This document shows positions 53,173 to 61,006 of a stretch of DNA of 64,000 nt, piece by piece; within the stretch, counting starts at the first letter, position 1; each line of letters starts with the position of its first letter. Made by a program: the position numbers and the translations under genes. This DNA comes from DASZIT01 sp963819695 (GTDB lineage Bacteria; Actinomycetota; Acidimicrobiia; Acidimicrobiales; RAAP-2), in assembly GCA_963819695.1 (NCBI GenBank), contig CAWFXD010000002.1, forward strand, positions 372,001 through 436,000, given 5' to 3'. The notes beneath the pieces were generated by a model. That model saw only the letters and a list, made by a program, of their open reading frames with translations, made no database searches and was not told the DNA's origin.

Positions 53173-53183
53173 GCACCGAGCCT

Positions 53184-53204
53184 ACCGATCCGACGGTGAT
53201 CGGT
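53184..53204. promoter_or_regulatory. Inverted repeat ACCGATC-N7-GATCGGT
   Basis: Perfect 7-base arms in the 55-base gap between the ArsR stop (53228) and TetR start (53172), both on the minus strand. It could be a stem in the transcript (terminator without T-run) or a site for TetR autoregulation. Confidence 0.4.
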
Positions 53205-53227
53205 CGGAGCGACCAGGTACTGATCGA

Positions 53228-53545
53228 TCACACCTCGTTGCGCACTTGGCGGTCGAGGGCGGCGAGCCGGCGGTCCCACCGGGCGCTGACGTCGCCCAAC
53301 CAGCCGGCCGCCTCGCTCATCGCCTCGGCCCGCACCCGGTATCGCACGTCTCGTCCGACCCGCTCGGTGACCAGCAGTCCGGCCCCAGCCAGGGTTCCCA
53401 GGTGTTTGACAATCGCCTGGCGGGATATCGGGTAGTCCGGCGCCAACTCGGTGGCGGTCAGGGGTCCGTCGGCAGACAGGCGGTCGAGGATGCGGCGGCG
53501 GGTGGGATCGCCGAGGGCTGCGAAGACGGCGTCATCGTCCGCCAT
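53228..53545 (-). CDS. ArsR-type HTH regulator
   Basis: 105 residues from ATG 53545. AVFAALGDPTRRRILDRL, SRQAIVKHLGTLAGAGLLVTERVGRDVRYRV is the winged-helix of ArsR proteins; no metal-binding Cys cluster, as usual for the SRPBCC-linked subgroup. Five bases downstream of the SRPBCC gene on the same strand. Two GCAAC-N-GTTGC operators in front of the pair (54091, 54133) are the natural sites. Confidence 0.88.
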   Translation of the reverse strand: MADDDAVFAALGDPTRRRILDRLSADGPLTATELAPDYPISRQAIVKHLGTLAGAGLLVTERVGRDVRYRVRAEAMSEAAGWLGDVSARWDRRLAALDRQVRNEV

Positions 53546-53550
53546 CCACG

Positions 53551-54048
53551 TCAAGCAGTTACCAGCAATGCGGACATCGAAGCGATGCACCACACGCCAG
53601 CCAACCGGCTGTCCCATGGCGACCACGCGGGCTGCTCATCGCGACTCGCCACGTCGAGGGCCAAGGCGATGTCAATATCCGCAGGATTCGCTGCTGATGC
53701 CGATCGCACCACCGCGTCCACCGTCGGTACGCGCTGGCTTCGCGGTGGATCCTCGGTGATCGTCAGCTGCGTCCCATCCTCGATCGATGCAAGGTTGTAC
53801 GTCACTTCCGAGATGTCGGCGTCGCTGTCCTCGGGCCACCACTGAAATCGCAACTCATGGGGCGGGTCCACGGACTCCACCCGACCGATTCGCACTCCGT
53901 CCTCGCCGTCCGCGAATCGGATGTCGCCGCCGGGCACGAGCTCCCATTCGACGGTGGAACCGAACCAGGTAGCCACCGATGACGGGTCGGTGAGGAGTTC
54001 CCACAGGTGGTCGACATCGACGGGAAATGCGATCTGGCGACGGAACAC
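53551..54048 (-). CDS. SRPBCC/AHSA1-domain protein
   Basis: 165 residues. FPVDVDHLWELLTDPSSVATWF, then WELVPGGDIRF, DPPHELRFQWWP, TQLTITEDPP, the START-like/Aha1 C-terminal fold that pairs with ArsR regulators. The last 50 residues lack the usual closing W-x-x-L-L-x-x-L helix motif and end in SMSALLVTA, so the 3' part may be altered or have an undetected shift near 53640. Binds a hydrophobic ligand, no reaction known. Confidence 0.78.
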   Translation of the reverse strand: MFRRQIAFPVDVDHLWELLTDPSSVATWFGSTVEWELVPGGDIRFADGEDGVRIGRVESVDPPHELRFQWWPEDSDADISEVTYNLASIEDGTQLTITEDPPRSQRVPTVDAVVRSASAANPADIDIALALDVASRDEQPAWSPWDSRLAGVWCIASMSALLVTA

Positions 54049-54090
54049 GATGGCCTCCTGGTCTCGGACTTCTCGGTCCTCATATTACAC

Positions 54091-54106
54091 GCAACTCCGC
54101 AGTTGC
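54091..54106. promoter_or_regulatory. ArsR operator, site 1 (GCAACT-N4-AGTTGC)
   Basis: Perfect 6-base arms around CCGC, 43 bases before the SRPBCC start on the minus strand. Matches site 2 in arms and spacing. Confidence 0.65.
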
Positions 54107-54132
54107 ACGTCCGCCTCCCCGGCCGCTAACGT

Positions 54133-54148
54133 GCAACTTACAGGTTGC
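54133..54148. promoter_or_regulatory. ArsR operator, site 2 (GCAACT-N4-GGTTGC)
   Basis: Same arms and N4 spacing as site 1 (one mismatch), 44 bases before the clpP GTG on the plus strand, extended to TGCAAC...GTTGCA. It may bring the divergent clpP under the same regulator. Confidence 0.6.
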
Positions 54149-54192
54149 AGGAGTGCGGCATGAGCAAATGGAGAGCAGCGAGGAGAACGACA

Positions 54193-54867
54193 GTGAACAG
54201 TTACAGGGTCAAGAACTACATGGTGCCGACGGTCGTCGAACAGTCGCCCCGGGGTGAGCGAGCATTCGACATCTACTCACGGCTGTTGAAGGACCGGATC
54301 GTCATGTTGAACACCGAGATCAACGACGACAGCGCCGGCCTGTTGGTCGCCCAGCTCCTCCACCTCGAGGCCGAGGACCCGGACAAGGACATCTCGCTGT
54401 ACATCAACTCCCCGGGGGGCTCGGTAACCGCCACGTTGGGCATCTACGACACCATGCAGTTCGTTCACCCCGACGTCTCGACCATGTGCCTGGGGATGGC
54501 CGCCTCCGGGGCGGCGGTGCTGTTGGCCGGCGGGGCCCAGGGAAAGAGATTCACCTTGCCCAATGCCCGGATACTCATTCATCAGCCGCACGGCGGGGCC
54601 CAGGGGCAGTCCATCGACATCGAGAACCAGGCCCGGGAGATCGCCTATCTCCGCGGCCGCCTGGAGGAGATCCTGGCCCGGCATTGTGGCCAGCCGATCG
54701 AGCGCGTCGCCAAGGACACCGAGCGCGATTACATCGTCGGTGGTCACGATGCCGTTGCCTATGGGTTGGTCGATGAGGTCCTCGGTCCCCGGGCCTCCCT
54801 GGCCGCGGTTGCCACTGCCGAGCTGAGCACTACTGGAGTGGCGAAGACGCCGGTCAAATCGTCGTGA
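54193..54867 (+). CDS. clpP: ATP-dependent Clp protease proteolytic subunit
   Basis: 224 residues. Catalytic triad visible: S105 in GMAASGAAVL, H130 in ARILIHQPHGG, D179 in DTERDYIV, with the normal 25- and 49-residue spacing. INSPGGSVTATLGIYD is the handle region. Start GTG 54193 lies 7 bases after AGGAG and is preferred to ATG 54145, which lies in the operator. It is alone, with no clpX or second clpP beside it, and divergent from the ArsR-SRPBCC pair, so control by ArsR is possible. Confidence 0.93.
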   Translation: MNSYRVKNYMVPTVVEQSPRGERAFDIYSRLLKDRIVMLNTEINDDSAGLLVAQLLHLEAEDPDKDISLYINSPGGSVTATLGIYDTMQFVHPDVSTMCLGMAASGAAVLLAGGAQGKRFTLPNARILIHQPHGGAQGQSIDIENQAREIAYLRGRLEEILARHCGQPIERVAKDTERDYIVGGHDAVAYGLVDEVLGPRASLAAVATAELSTTGVAKTPVKSS

Positions 54868-54889
54868 CGCCGGGAGGTTGGCAAGTCGA

Positions 54890-55510
54890 TTACCCGACTT
54901 GTTCGGCACGCTCGAGACGGACCACCCGGAATCGATGAACGAAGAGAACGGCGACGGCGACGACCAGCAGCGCCGCGGCCACGTAGCCGGCATAGCTGAA
55001 GTCCTTCAGCACTCGGTGGTAGCTACTGCCGAGCCCGTACCCCACGCTGGCTTGGACCGTGCACCACACCGCGCAGCCGATCACCGTGAATGTCACAAAC
55101 TTCGCCATGGCCATCTCGCCGAGACCCGCGGCGAAGGAGACGAACGATCGCAGGAGGGGGATGAACCGCCCGAAGAGGACCACCGGCTCACCTCGGCGAG
55201 CGAACCACGCCTCGGCCCGGTCGAGATCTCGGTGCGTGAGAAGGACGTACTTTCCCAGCTTGTTCACCAGAGGCCGACCCCCGTAATACCCGATCAGGTA
55301 TCCGGCCAGCGACCCGAGGACCTCGGCGAGCGTGGCGAAGACGATGACCAGAATCAAGTTCAGATGATGCGGTTCGTTGGCAATCTGGCCACTGGCGAGC
55401 ACACCCCCGAAGATGATCGCGACTTCGGACCCTACCGGGAGCCCCATCGACGAGATGAAACTCAGAGCGAAGACGGCGAGGTATCCCCACGTTTCCAGAA
55501 AATGCTCCAC
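54890..55510 (-). CDS. DedA/SNARE-associated family membrane protein
   Basis: 206 residues. Membrane segments LAVFALSFISSMGL, LILVIVFATLAEVLGSLAGYLI, VTFTVIGCAVWCTVQASVG and AAALLVVAVAVLFVHRF; the DedA signature FGRFIPLLRSFVSFAAG is complete. Probably a lipid (undecaprenyl phosphate or phosphatidylethanolamine) flippase. Converges with clpP with a 22-base gap. Confidence 0.9.
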   Translation of the reverse strand: MEHFLETWGYLAVFALSFISSMGLPVGSEVAIIFGGVLASGQIANEPHHLNLILVIVFATLAEVLGSLAGYLIGYYGGRPLVNKLGKYVLLTHRDLDRAEAWFARRGEPVVLFGRFIPLLRSFVSFAAGLGEMAMAKFVTFTVIGCAVWCTVQASVGYGLGSSYHRVLKDFSYAGYVAAALLVVAVAVLFVHRFRVVRLERAEQVG

Positions 55511-55702
55511 GATGTACTCCTAGCGATCCGAAGGTCGACAGATTGTTGCCGTTGGAACGTCGTCGGGACCGGCGGTCTCGAACCATGTCGCTCCGCGTTC
55601 CCCCAATGAGACTGTCACGGGCCACACTCGCCAGTCTTTGATGCAGACCGCGTGCAAACCGTCCTGGGCTTCCGCATTACCACACAGCGTAGGCAATTCC
55701 GT

Positions 55703-55820
55703 GGTCGGAAAGCATCCACCTAAAGGATGATTTGCCCCTTCCGACCTGGGGGTTAGTGAACCAAGCTGGTTCTTTCACCGGATCCAGAGGCAACTCATAG
55801 AGAAGCCGGCTCCGCGCCGG
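55703..55820 (+). ncRNA. Structured leader region (four consecutive stems) upstream of the propeller gene
   Basis: In the 484-base gap 55511-55994 the plus strand has stems GGTCGGAA (55703-55710)/TTCCGACC (55739-55746), enclosing CATCC (55713)/GGATG (55725), then GAACCA-AGC-TGGTTC (55758-55772), then CCGGC-N5-GCCGG (about 55806-55820). I recognise no known riboswitch class. It precedes a secreted protein gene by 175 bases, so a regulatory RNA leader is plausible. The rest of the gap shows nothing else. Confidence 0.4.
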
Positions 55821-55994
55821 GACCCTGGCTTCGTCGTTGTCCTTGGGTTGCGTCAGATATTGCTACCGCCAGCTGGCTTCCCATCCCCCAAGTGCCTGGG
55901 TCGCGATTCGCCGAAGGAAACACGGACCCAGCAATCCCGGGTAATAACAATCCAAATGGCCACGGTGGGCTACGGGATCATGTACAAAAGGGGG

Positions 55995-58097
55995 ATGCAG
56001 CCTCGCAGCCGAATGCAGCGCCGTGCCCAAATTCGGAGGCGCCGGTCGATGGTGGCATTGGTGGCGTTGCTGGTGGTGGGTGGTGTTCTCTACCTCACCC
56101 TGCCAAGCGGCGGTACCCCCAGTTCCTCTCGATCTTCGACTTCCACATCCGTCGGGCTGGCGTATTCGTCCAAGGCCGCACCGTCGCTCGAGGCCGGCAG
56201 CGAACCCTGGCAGCTTGCCGCACCGCTCTCGAGGGAGACGGTCACGACTGACCACGGTCAACTTCGAATCCTTGGGGGACTGACTCCCTCCGGGAGTTCG
56301 ATCGGCAGCGTGACTTCGCTCGACCCGGCGACCGGAACCTTTACTGCCTCGGGGTCTCTGCCTGCAGTTGTTCATGACGGCGGTGGCGCAACCCTGGGGA
56401 CGTCGTCATTCGTGTTCGGTGGGGGCTCGCCGAACACCTTCGCCACGGTGCAGTCCATTGGGCTGCCCTCGGCGTCGCCTTCCGCGACCGCACAGGGCCA
56501 GGTGGCTGGCCAGCTCCCTCAGCCCCGGTCCGACCTTGCTGTCGCGTCGATCATCTCCGGTGGATCGCATCCGTCGACCACCCTCTACATCGTGGGCGGC
56601 TACGACGGCACCAACTATCTGCCTACCGTCCTGACCACCAGTGATGGAACCCATTTCGGCGACGTGGCCAAGCTTCCGGTACCGGTCCGGTACCCGGCGA
56701 CGACCTCCCTCGACGGCAAGATCTACGCGATCGGCGGCCAAACCGGGGGAACCGGTACGGCGGTAACCGCGACGGACGCCATCCAACAGATCGACCCGTC
56801 CACTCACTCGGCCAAGCTGGTGGGAAAGCTGCCCCAACCTCTCTACGGGGCCGCGGCCTTCGTGATCGACAACCATCTCTATGTGGCCGGCGGCCAGACG
56901 GCCGATGGCCAGACACTTACGCAGCTGTACGAAATCGACAGTTCGACCTTCAAGGTCAGCGACGCCGGGCTCCTTCCGCAAGCGGTGGCCTTTGCCGGAT
57001 TTGCCACCATTGGGACGGGAACATCGGCGGTGGGCTACCTGGTTGGCGGCGAAGTCGCCAGCCAGTCGGGGCCGGACCAAGCCGGCATCGCATCGGGATC
57101 CCTTCAGAGCGTCATCTTCCTCCGCCCCAGCCGTTACGGAGGCCCGGTAGGTGGACCCTCGGCCGGCGCCCCCTATTCGGGACGACTCCTCGTCGCCGAC
57201 CGAGGCAACGACCGGCTCTTGGTCATGGACACGGCTCGCAGCCTCCAGTGGGAATACCCCTCGGCCACCATGCCCCCACCGCCCGGGGGCTTCTACTTTC
57301 CCGACGACGCGTTCTTCTTCCGAAACGGCACGGGAATCATTTCCAACCAGGAAGAGAACCATACGATCGTCGAGATCGGGTTTCCTTCCGGGAAGATCCT
57401 GTTTCAGTACGGACACCCGGGGATCCCCGGAAGCTCTCCGGGGTACCTCAATCAACCCGATGACGCGTATCTGTTGAAAGATGGAACCATCACGGTGGCC
57501 GATGCGCTGAACGATCGGATCCTCTTCATATCGCCGAGCGGCACGGTTACCAGCCAGATCGGAACCAATGGCGTAGCGGTACACAATCCACCAACCGGAA
57601 TCGGCTATCCGAACGGCGACACGCCGTTGACCAACGGCGATGTGCTCGTGTCGGAGATCAATGGATCCTGGGTGACCGAGTACACGCCCACGGGGCAATT
57701 GGTTTGGACGCTGCATATCCCCAGCGTCAACTACCCGTCTGACCCTCAGCAGCTCGGACCGAACCTCTACTTGATGTGCGATTACGATCCACCGGCCGAA
57801 GGTCGCATACTTTCCTTCACTCGTCAAGGCCAGATCACCTGGACATACGATGTGACGGCCGGCAACGGGATGCTCAAGAAGCCCTCGTTGGCGGAGCAGC
57901 TGCCGAACGGCTTGATCATGGTCAATGATGACTATCGAAACCGAGTCGTCGTCATCGATCCGAAGTACAACGCCATCGTCTGGCAGTACGGCTTGACCGA
58001 CAAAGCCGGGACGTCGGTGGGGCTCCTGAGCATTCCTGACGGCTTCGACCTGCTTCTCCCGAACGGGACCACGCCGACCCATCCTCAAACCGGTTAG
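55995..58097 (+). CDS. Large secreted or membrane-anchored kelch/NHL propeller protein
   Basis: 700 residues from ATG 55995 (ATG 55980 also possible; AAAGGGGG is the ribosome site for the later one). An Arg-rich N-terminus then SMVALVALLVVGGVLYLTLP anchor or signal. Residues about 80-370 contain kelch-type repeats (IVGGYDGTNYLPTV, IYAIGGQTGGTGTA, LYVAGGQTADGQTLTQLYEID), residues about 390-690 contain NHL/PQQ-like repeats (LLVADRGNDRLLVMD, GTITVADALNDRILFISP, ILSFTRQGQITWTYD). Probably an extracellular sensor, binding or structural protein. In line with the hydrolase downstream (51 bases). Confidence 0.82.
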   Translation: MQPRSRMQRRAQIRRRRSMVALVALLVVGGVLYLTLPSGGTPSSSRSSTSTSVGLAYSSKAAPSLEAGSEPWQLAAPLSRETVTTDHGQLRILGGLTPSGSSIGSVTSLDPATGTFTASGSLPAVVHDGGGATLGTSSFVFGGGSPNTFATVQSIGLPSASPSATAQGQVAGQLPQPRSDLAVASIISGGSHPSTTLYIVGGYDGTNYLPTVLTTSDGTHFGDVAKLPVPVRYPATTSLDGKIYAIGGQTGGTGTAVTATDAIQQIDPSTHSAKLVGKLPQPLYGAAAFVIDNHLYVAGGQTADGQTLTQLYEIDSSTFKVSDAGLLPQAVAFAGFATIGTGTSAVGYLVGGEVASQSGPDQAGIASGSLQSVIFLRPSRYGGPVGGPSAGAPYSGRLLVADRGNDRLLVMDTARSLQWEYPSATMPPPPGGFYFPDDAFFFRNGTGIISNQEENHTIVEIGFPSGKILFQYGHPGIPGSSPGYLNQPDDAYLLKDGTITVADALNDRILFISPSGTVTSQIGTNGVAVHNPPTGIGYPNGDTPLTNGDVLVSEINGSWVTEYTPTGQLVWTLHIPSVNYPSDPQQLGPNLYLMCDYDPPAEGRILSFTRQGQITWTYDVTAGNGMLKKPSLAEQLPNGLIMVNDDYRNRVVVIDPKYNAIVWQYGLTDKAGTSVGLLSIPDGFDLLLPNGTTPTHPQTG

Positions 58098-58147
58098 CGG
58101 ATCCACCGACCCGACCGAGTCGTGATCTCTCCGACCCGAGGCGCGGT

Positions 58148-59176
58148 GTGATCCCCCCCGGCGCCATCCGACTTCTCCGCCTCCTCGCCGCGGTGCCCAA
58201 CCGTCGGGATGACGCGCTTGCCGTGGTCAACGGGTTCTTCGGCGACGCCCTCGATGATCAGGGGTCGAGTCTGGCCCTTCCCATGACTTTCCGTACCGGT
58301 TCCCGTGAGGTCTCCGTCGATCGCATCAGCCTCGAACGTTCGTTTCCGGATGCAACCGGTCGCATCGTTCTGCTCGTCCACGGCCTGATGTCGACCGAGT
58401 CGGTGTGGAACTTCCCCGGGGATCCGAAAACCAACTACGGGAGCCTGCTCGGGCGGGACCACGGAGTGACACCCATCTGGTTGCGGTACAACTCCGGCCG
58501 GCATATCTCGACCAACGGACGGGAGTTGGCCCGGATGCTCCATCAGCTGGTGGCGGCGTGGCCCGTTCCGGTTCGGGACGTCACCCTCATCGGACACAGC
58601 ATGGGCGGCCTGGTGATCCGGTCGGCGTGCTACTACTCCTCGGCCACACGACCGTGGCACGACTACACCCACCTTCGGCGATCGTGGACATCCAGAGTCA
58701 GTCGAGTCGTCCTCATCGGAGTGCCAAACACCGGGGCGCCGCTGGAGGCGTTCGCCAATTGGACGAGTGCCGCGCTGTGGTCGCTTCCGATCCCCGCGAC
58801 CCGGTTGCTGGGTCTCGGTCTCGACGTGAGGAGCGCAGGGATACGGGATCTCCGGTTCGGTTCGATCACCGACGCGGACTGGCTCGAACAGGACCCCGAC
58901 GCACGAGTCCGGCCGGTACCCCATCGGGTGGCCGCGCTCCGACGAGCGGCCTATCTGATCGTCGCCGGGGGCGTCACCGGCGACCCGGCCCATCCGTTGG
59001 CTCAAGTCTTCGGCGACGCGTTCGTCACTGCATCGAGTGCCTCGGGCACAATCAGCGAGTCCGCCGACCTAGGGCTGTTTCCCGGTTCGACGGTGCGGTT
59101 GTTCCCCAAGATGAACCACATCGCTCTGGCTCATCGGCCTGAGGTCTACACCGAGATCGATGAGTGGTGGCCCTGA
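58148..59176 (+). CDS. Alpha/beta-hydrolase, PGAP1/lipase-like
   Basis: 342 residues. GTG 58148 start. RIVLLVHGLMSTESVW oxyanion region, nucleophile LIGHSMGGLVIRSA with Ser about 150, LIGVPNTGAPLE, and late FPKMNHIALAHRPEV with the catalytic His. Resembles PGAP1-like and triacylglycerol lipases; no signal peptide, so intracellular. Could act on glycolipids or lipids of the envelope, but no substrate is visible. Confidence 0.85.
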   Translation: MIPPGAIRLLRLLAAVPNRRDDALAVVNGFFGDALDDQGSSLALPMTFRTGSREVSVDRISLERSFPDATGRIVLLVHGLMSTESVWNFPGDPKTNYGSLLGRDHGVTPIWLRYNSGRHISTNGRELARMLHQLVAAWPVPVRDVTLIGHSMGGLVIRSACYYSSATRPWHDYTHLRRSWTSRVSRVVLIGVPNTGAPLEAFANWTSAALWSLPIPATRLLGLGLDVRSAGIRDLRFGSITDADWLEQDPDARVRPVPHRVAALRRAAYLIVAGGVTGDPAHPLAQVFGDAFVTASSASGTISESADLGLFPGSTVRLFPKMNHIALAHRPEVYTEIDEWWP

Positions 59177-59315
59177 TAGTTCACGCCCGACGCCATTCAG
59201 GTCCGGCTGCCGCCATGGGTGTCGTTTACACCCGCCCGTGTTTTACGCCACACTTGACCTGAGCTTCGCCGGCGGAGTCCGCGATGTATTGCTCACCAAC
59301 GAGGAGGTTGCTGCC

Positions 59316-60359
59316 ATGAAGGTTGCCAAAATTGGCTCTCTCTATACGAAGGTCGGTACGGGCCGAGGTGTTTACCGAAATGAAGACGGCAGACCGAGCC
59401 ATCGCCTTGCGAGGTGCCTGACTGCGGTCGGGCTTCTAACCATCGCAGCGGTGATCGCCTCGGGATCTGGGCTGAATCCGCCCGGATCTGCTGTTGCCGC
59501 GCAACAGGTCGTGGCCCGGGCGTCGGTGGCCACAGGCAATGGCTACTGGCTCGTTTCCTCTGCCGGACAGGTCTATGCCTATGGTGGTGCCGGCTACTTC
59601 GGCGGGATGAACGGCCAGCAACTCAATAAGCAAATTATCGGCATCTCCTCGACTCCTGACGGCAATGGCTATTGGCTGTTCGCCAGCGATGGGGGTGTCT
59701 TCGCCTTCGGCGACGCAACCTTCCTCGGCTCGCAAGGCGCAACGGGCACGTCCGCCCCGGTCGTCGCCGGGGCCATCCAGGGAGCGGCAGGTGCTGCCGG
59801 ACCCGCCGGGCCAACCGGTGCAACCGGCGCAACCGGTGCGACGGGTGCCAACGGAGCCACCGGGCCCGCCGGAGCAACCGGTGGTACGGGGCCCGCAGGG
59901 GCCAGTGGGTCCACTGGACCGCAGGGCCCTCCGGGGCCTCAGGGAGCGCCAGGCCAACCGAACTACGGGGAGGTCTACAACCTTGGCGCCCAGGTCGTGG
60001 CGATCGAAGCGTCAATCACTTTCGACTCCAACGGCCCACTCGCCGGGTTCACACATGTAGCCGGGTCCTCATCGATCATCGCGCTCTCAGCCGGCACCTA
60101 TCTGGTCAATTTCTCGGTATCAGGAATCGAGCCCAATCAGTTCACCGTGTTCGTCAACGGCGCACCGGTCCCAGCATCCACCTACGGTTCAGGTGCAGGC
60201 ACTCAGCAGAACCACGGTCAGGCGATGCTGGTCCTGGCTGCGGGGGACGTCCTAACTCTGGTCAACCACACGTCTGCGGCAGCCGTTACCCTCCAGTCCC
60301 TGGCTGGGGGTACACAACCCAACGTCAACGCATCCCTGGCTATCCAGCAGCTGGCATGA
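59316..60359 (+). CDS. Collagen-like surface protein with BclA-type C-terminal domain
   Basis: 347 residues. ATG 59316 after GAGGAGG. Hydrophobic LTAVGLLTIAAVIASG signal (about 36-50), two GNGYWL..GGVFAFGDA-type repeats (74-97 and 117-139; the sequence pattern I know from Acidimicrobiia surface proteins), a collagen stretch of about 20 GXY triplets (156-214, rich in GAT, GPA and GPQ), then a domain (217-347) like the BclA C-terminal trimer (FTVFVNGAPVPASTYGSGAGT, LNVLAAGDVLTLVNHTS-like segment). Predicted trimeric fibre at the cell surface. Codon usage is strongly biased in the GXY part but GC content is like the neighbours. Confidence 0.85.
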   Translation: MKVAKIGSLYTKVGTGRGVYRNEDGRPSHRLARCLTAVGLLTIAAVIASGSGLNPPGSAVAAQQVVARASVATGNGYWLVSSAGQVYAYGGAGYFGGMNGQQLNKQIIGISSTPDGNGYWLFASDGGVFAFGDATFLGSQGATGTSAPVVAGAIQGAAGAAGPAGPTGATGATGATGANGATGPAGATGGTGPAGASGSTGPQGPPGPQGAPGQPNYGEVYNLGAQVVAIEASITFDSNGPLAGFTHVAGSSSIIALSAGTYLVNFSVSGIEPNQFTVFVNGAPVPASTYGSGAGTQQNHGQAMLVLAAGDVLTLVNHTSAAAVTLQSLAGGTQPNVNASLAIQQLA

Positions 60360-60525
60360 TCGGCGTCGGCCGCCACCGGGCCCCGAGGCCTTCGAGGCCC
60401 TCCGTCGACGGCGCGCCGAGCGGGGACTGGCTTTCGCAGACCCCTGAAGTCCCGGGGCGCCGGGTGCCGCCCGACCCGGCCGGTCGATGGGCCACAGCCG
60501 AAATGCCGAATATTTCCTCGCCGGA

Positions 60526-60552
60526 TGTCGAGAATCCGTTCGCAGCATCGAT
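60526..60552 (+). promoter_or_regulatory. Candidate ECF42-type promoter
   Basis: TGTCGA at 60526-60531, 17-base spacer, CGAT at 60549-60552. From memory ECF42 sigma factors recognise TGTCGA and CGA/TC elements. It stands before the DGPF-sigma operon at 60605, as expected for autoregulation. Confidence 0.5.
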
Positions 60553-60604
60553 GTCCAGGTGAGCGGCGCCACCCAGATGCTGCCATGTCAGGAAGGATGG
60601 AACC

Positions 60605-61006
60605 ATGAGATACATGCTGTTGCAGAATTACGGCGGGGTCGAGTCGGACTGTGAGCCGATGACCGAATGGACCCCCGGGGAAATCAAGGCCCATATCGAC
60701 TTCCAGCAGGCGATGAACCAAGAGCTCATCGAGCGAGGTGAGCTGGTGGACGCCCAGGGACTGGCCGGGCCGGAAGCGGCCAAATTCGTGGTGTCAGACG
60801 GGTCGGGCGCTCCGGTGATCACCGATGGCCCCTTCCCGGAGTCCAAGGAGCTGCTGGCCGGCTACCGGTTGGTGGATGTCGAGACCGTCGAGCGAGCCAT
60901 CGAGATCGCCGCCCAGGCCTCGGCGGCGCCCGGCCAGAGGGGATTGCCGATCCGCCAGCGCATCGAGATGCGCGAGGTGTTGAGCGCCCCTGATCCCGAG
61001 GTGTGA
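60605..61006 (+). CDS. YCII/DGPF-domain protein
   Basis: 133 residues. MRYMLLQNYGG start, LVSDGSGAPVITDGPFPESKELLAGY with the name-giving DGPF and the following E-x-KE motif, and a C-terminal RQRIEMREVL. Known to accompany ECF42 sigma factors (established genomic association); role thought to be redox or signalling. ATG 60605 after GGAAGGATGG. The stop overlaps the sigma-factor start by four bases, so they are coupled. Confidence 0.9.
   Translation: MRYMLLQNYGGVESDCEPMTEWTPGEIKAHIDFQQAMNQELIERGELVDAQGLAGPEAAKFVVSDGSGAPVITDGPFPESKELLAGYRLVDVETVERAIEIAAQASAAPGQRGLPIRQRIEMREVLSAPDPEV

Noticed and set aside
55573..55583. GGTCTCGAACC resembling a T-arm loop of a minus-strand tRNA
   Set aside because: No acceptor, D or anticodon stems can be formed around it at the right distances.
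59780..59960. Short tandem repeat DNA suggesting a CRISPR or minisatellite
   Set aside because: It is in frame and codes GXY triplets of the collagen-like protein; there are no spacers or cas genes.
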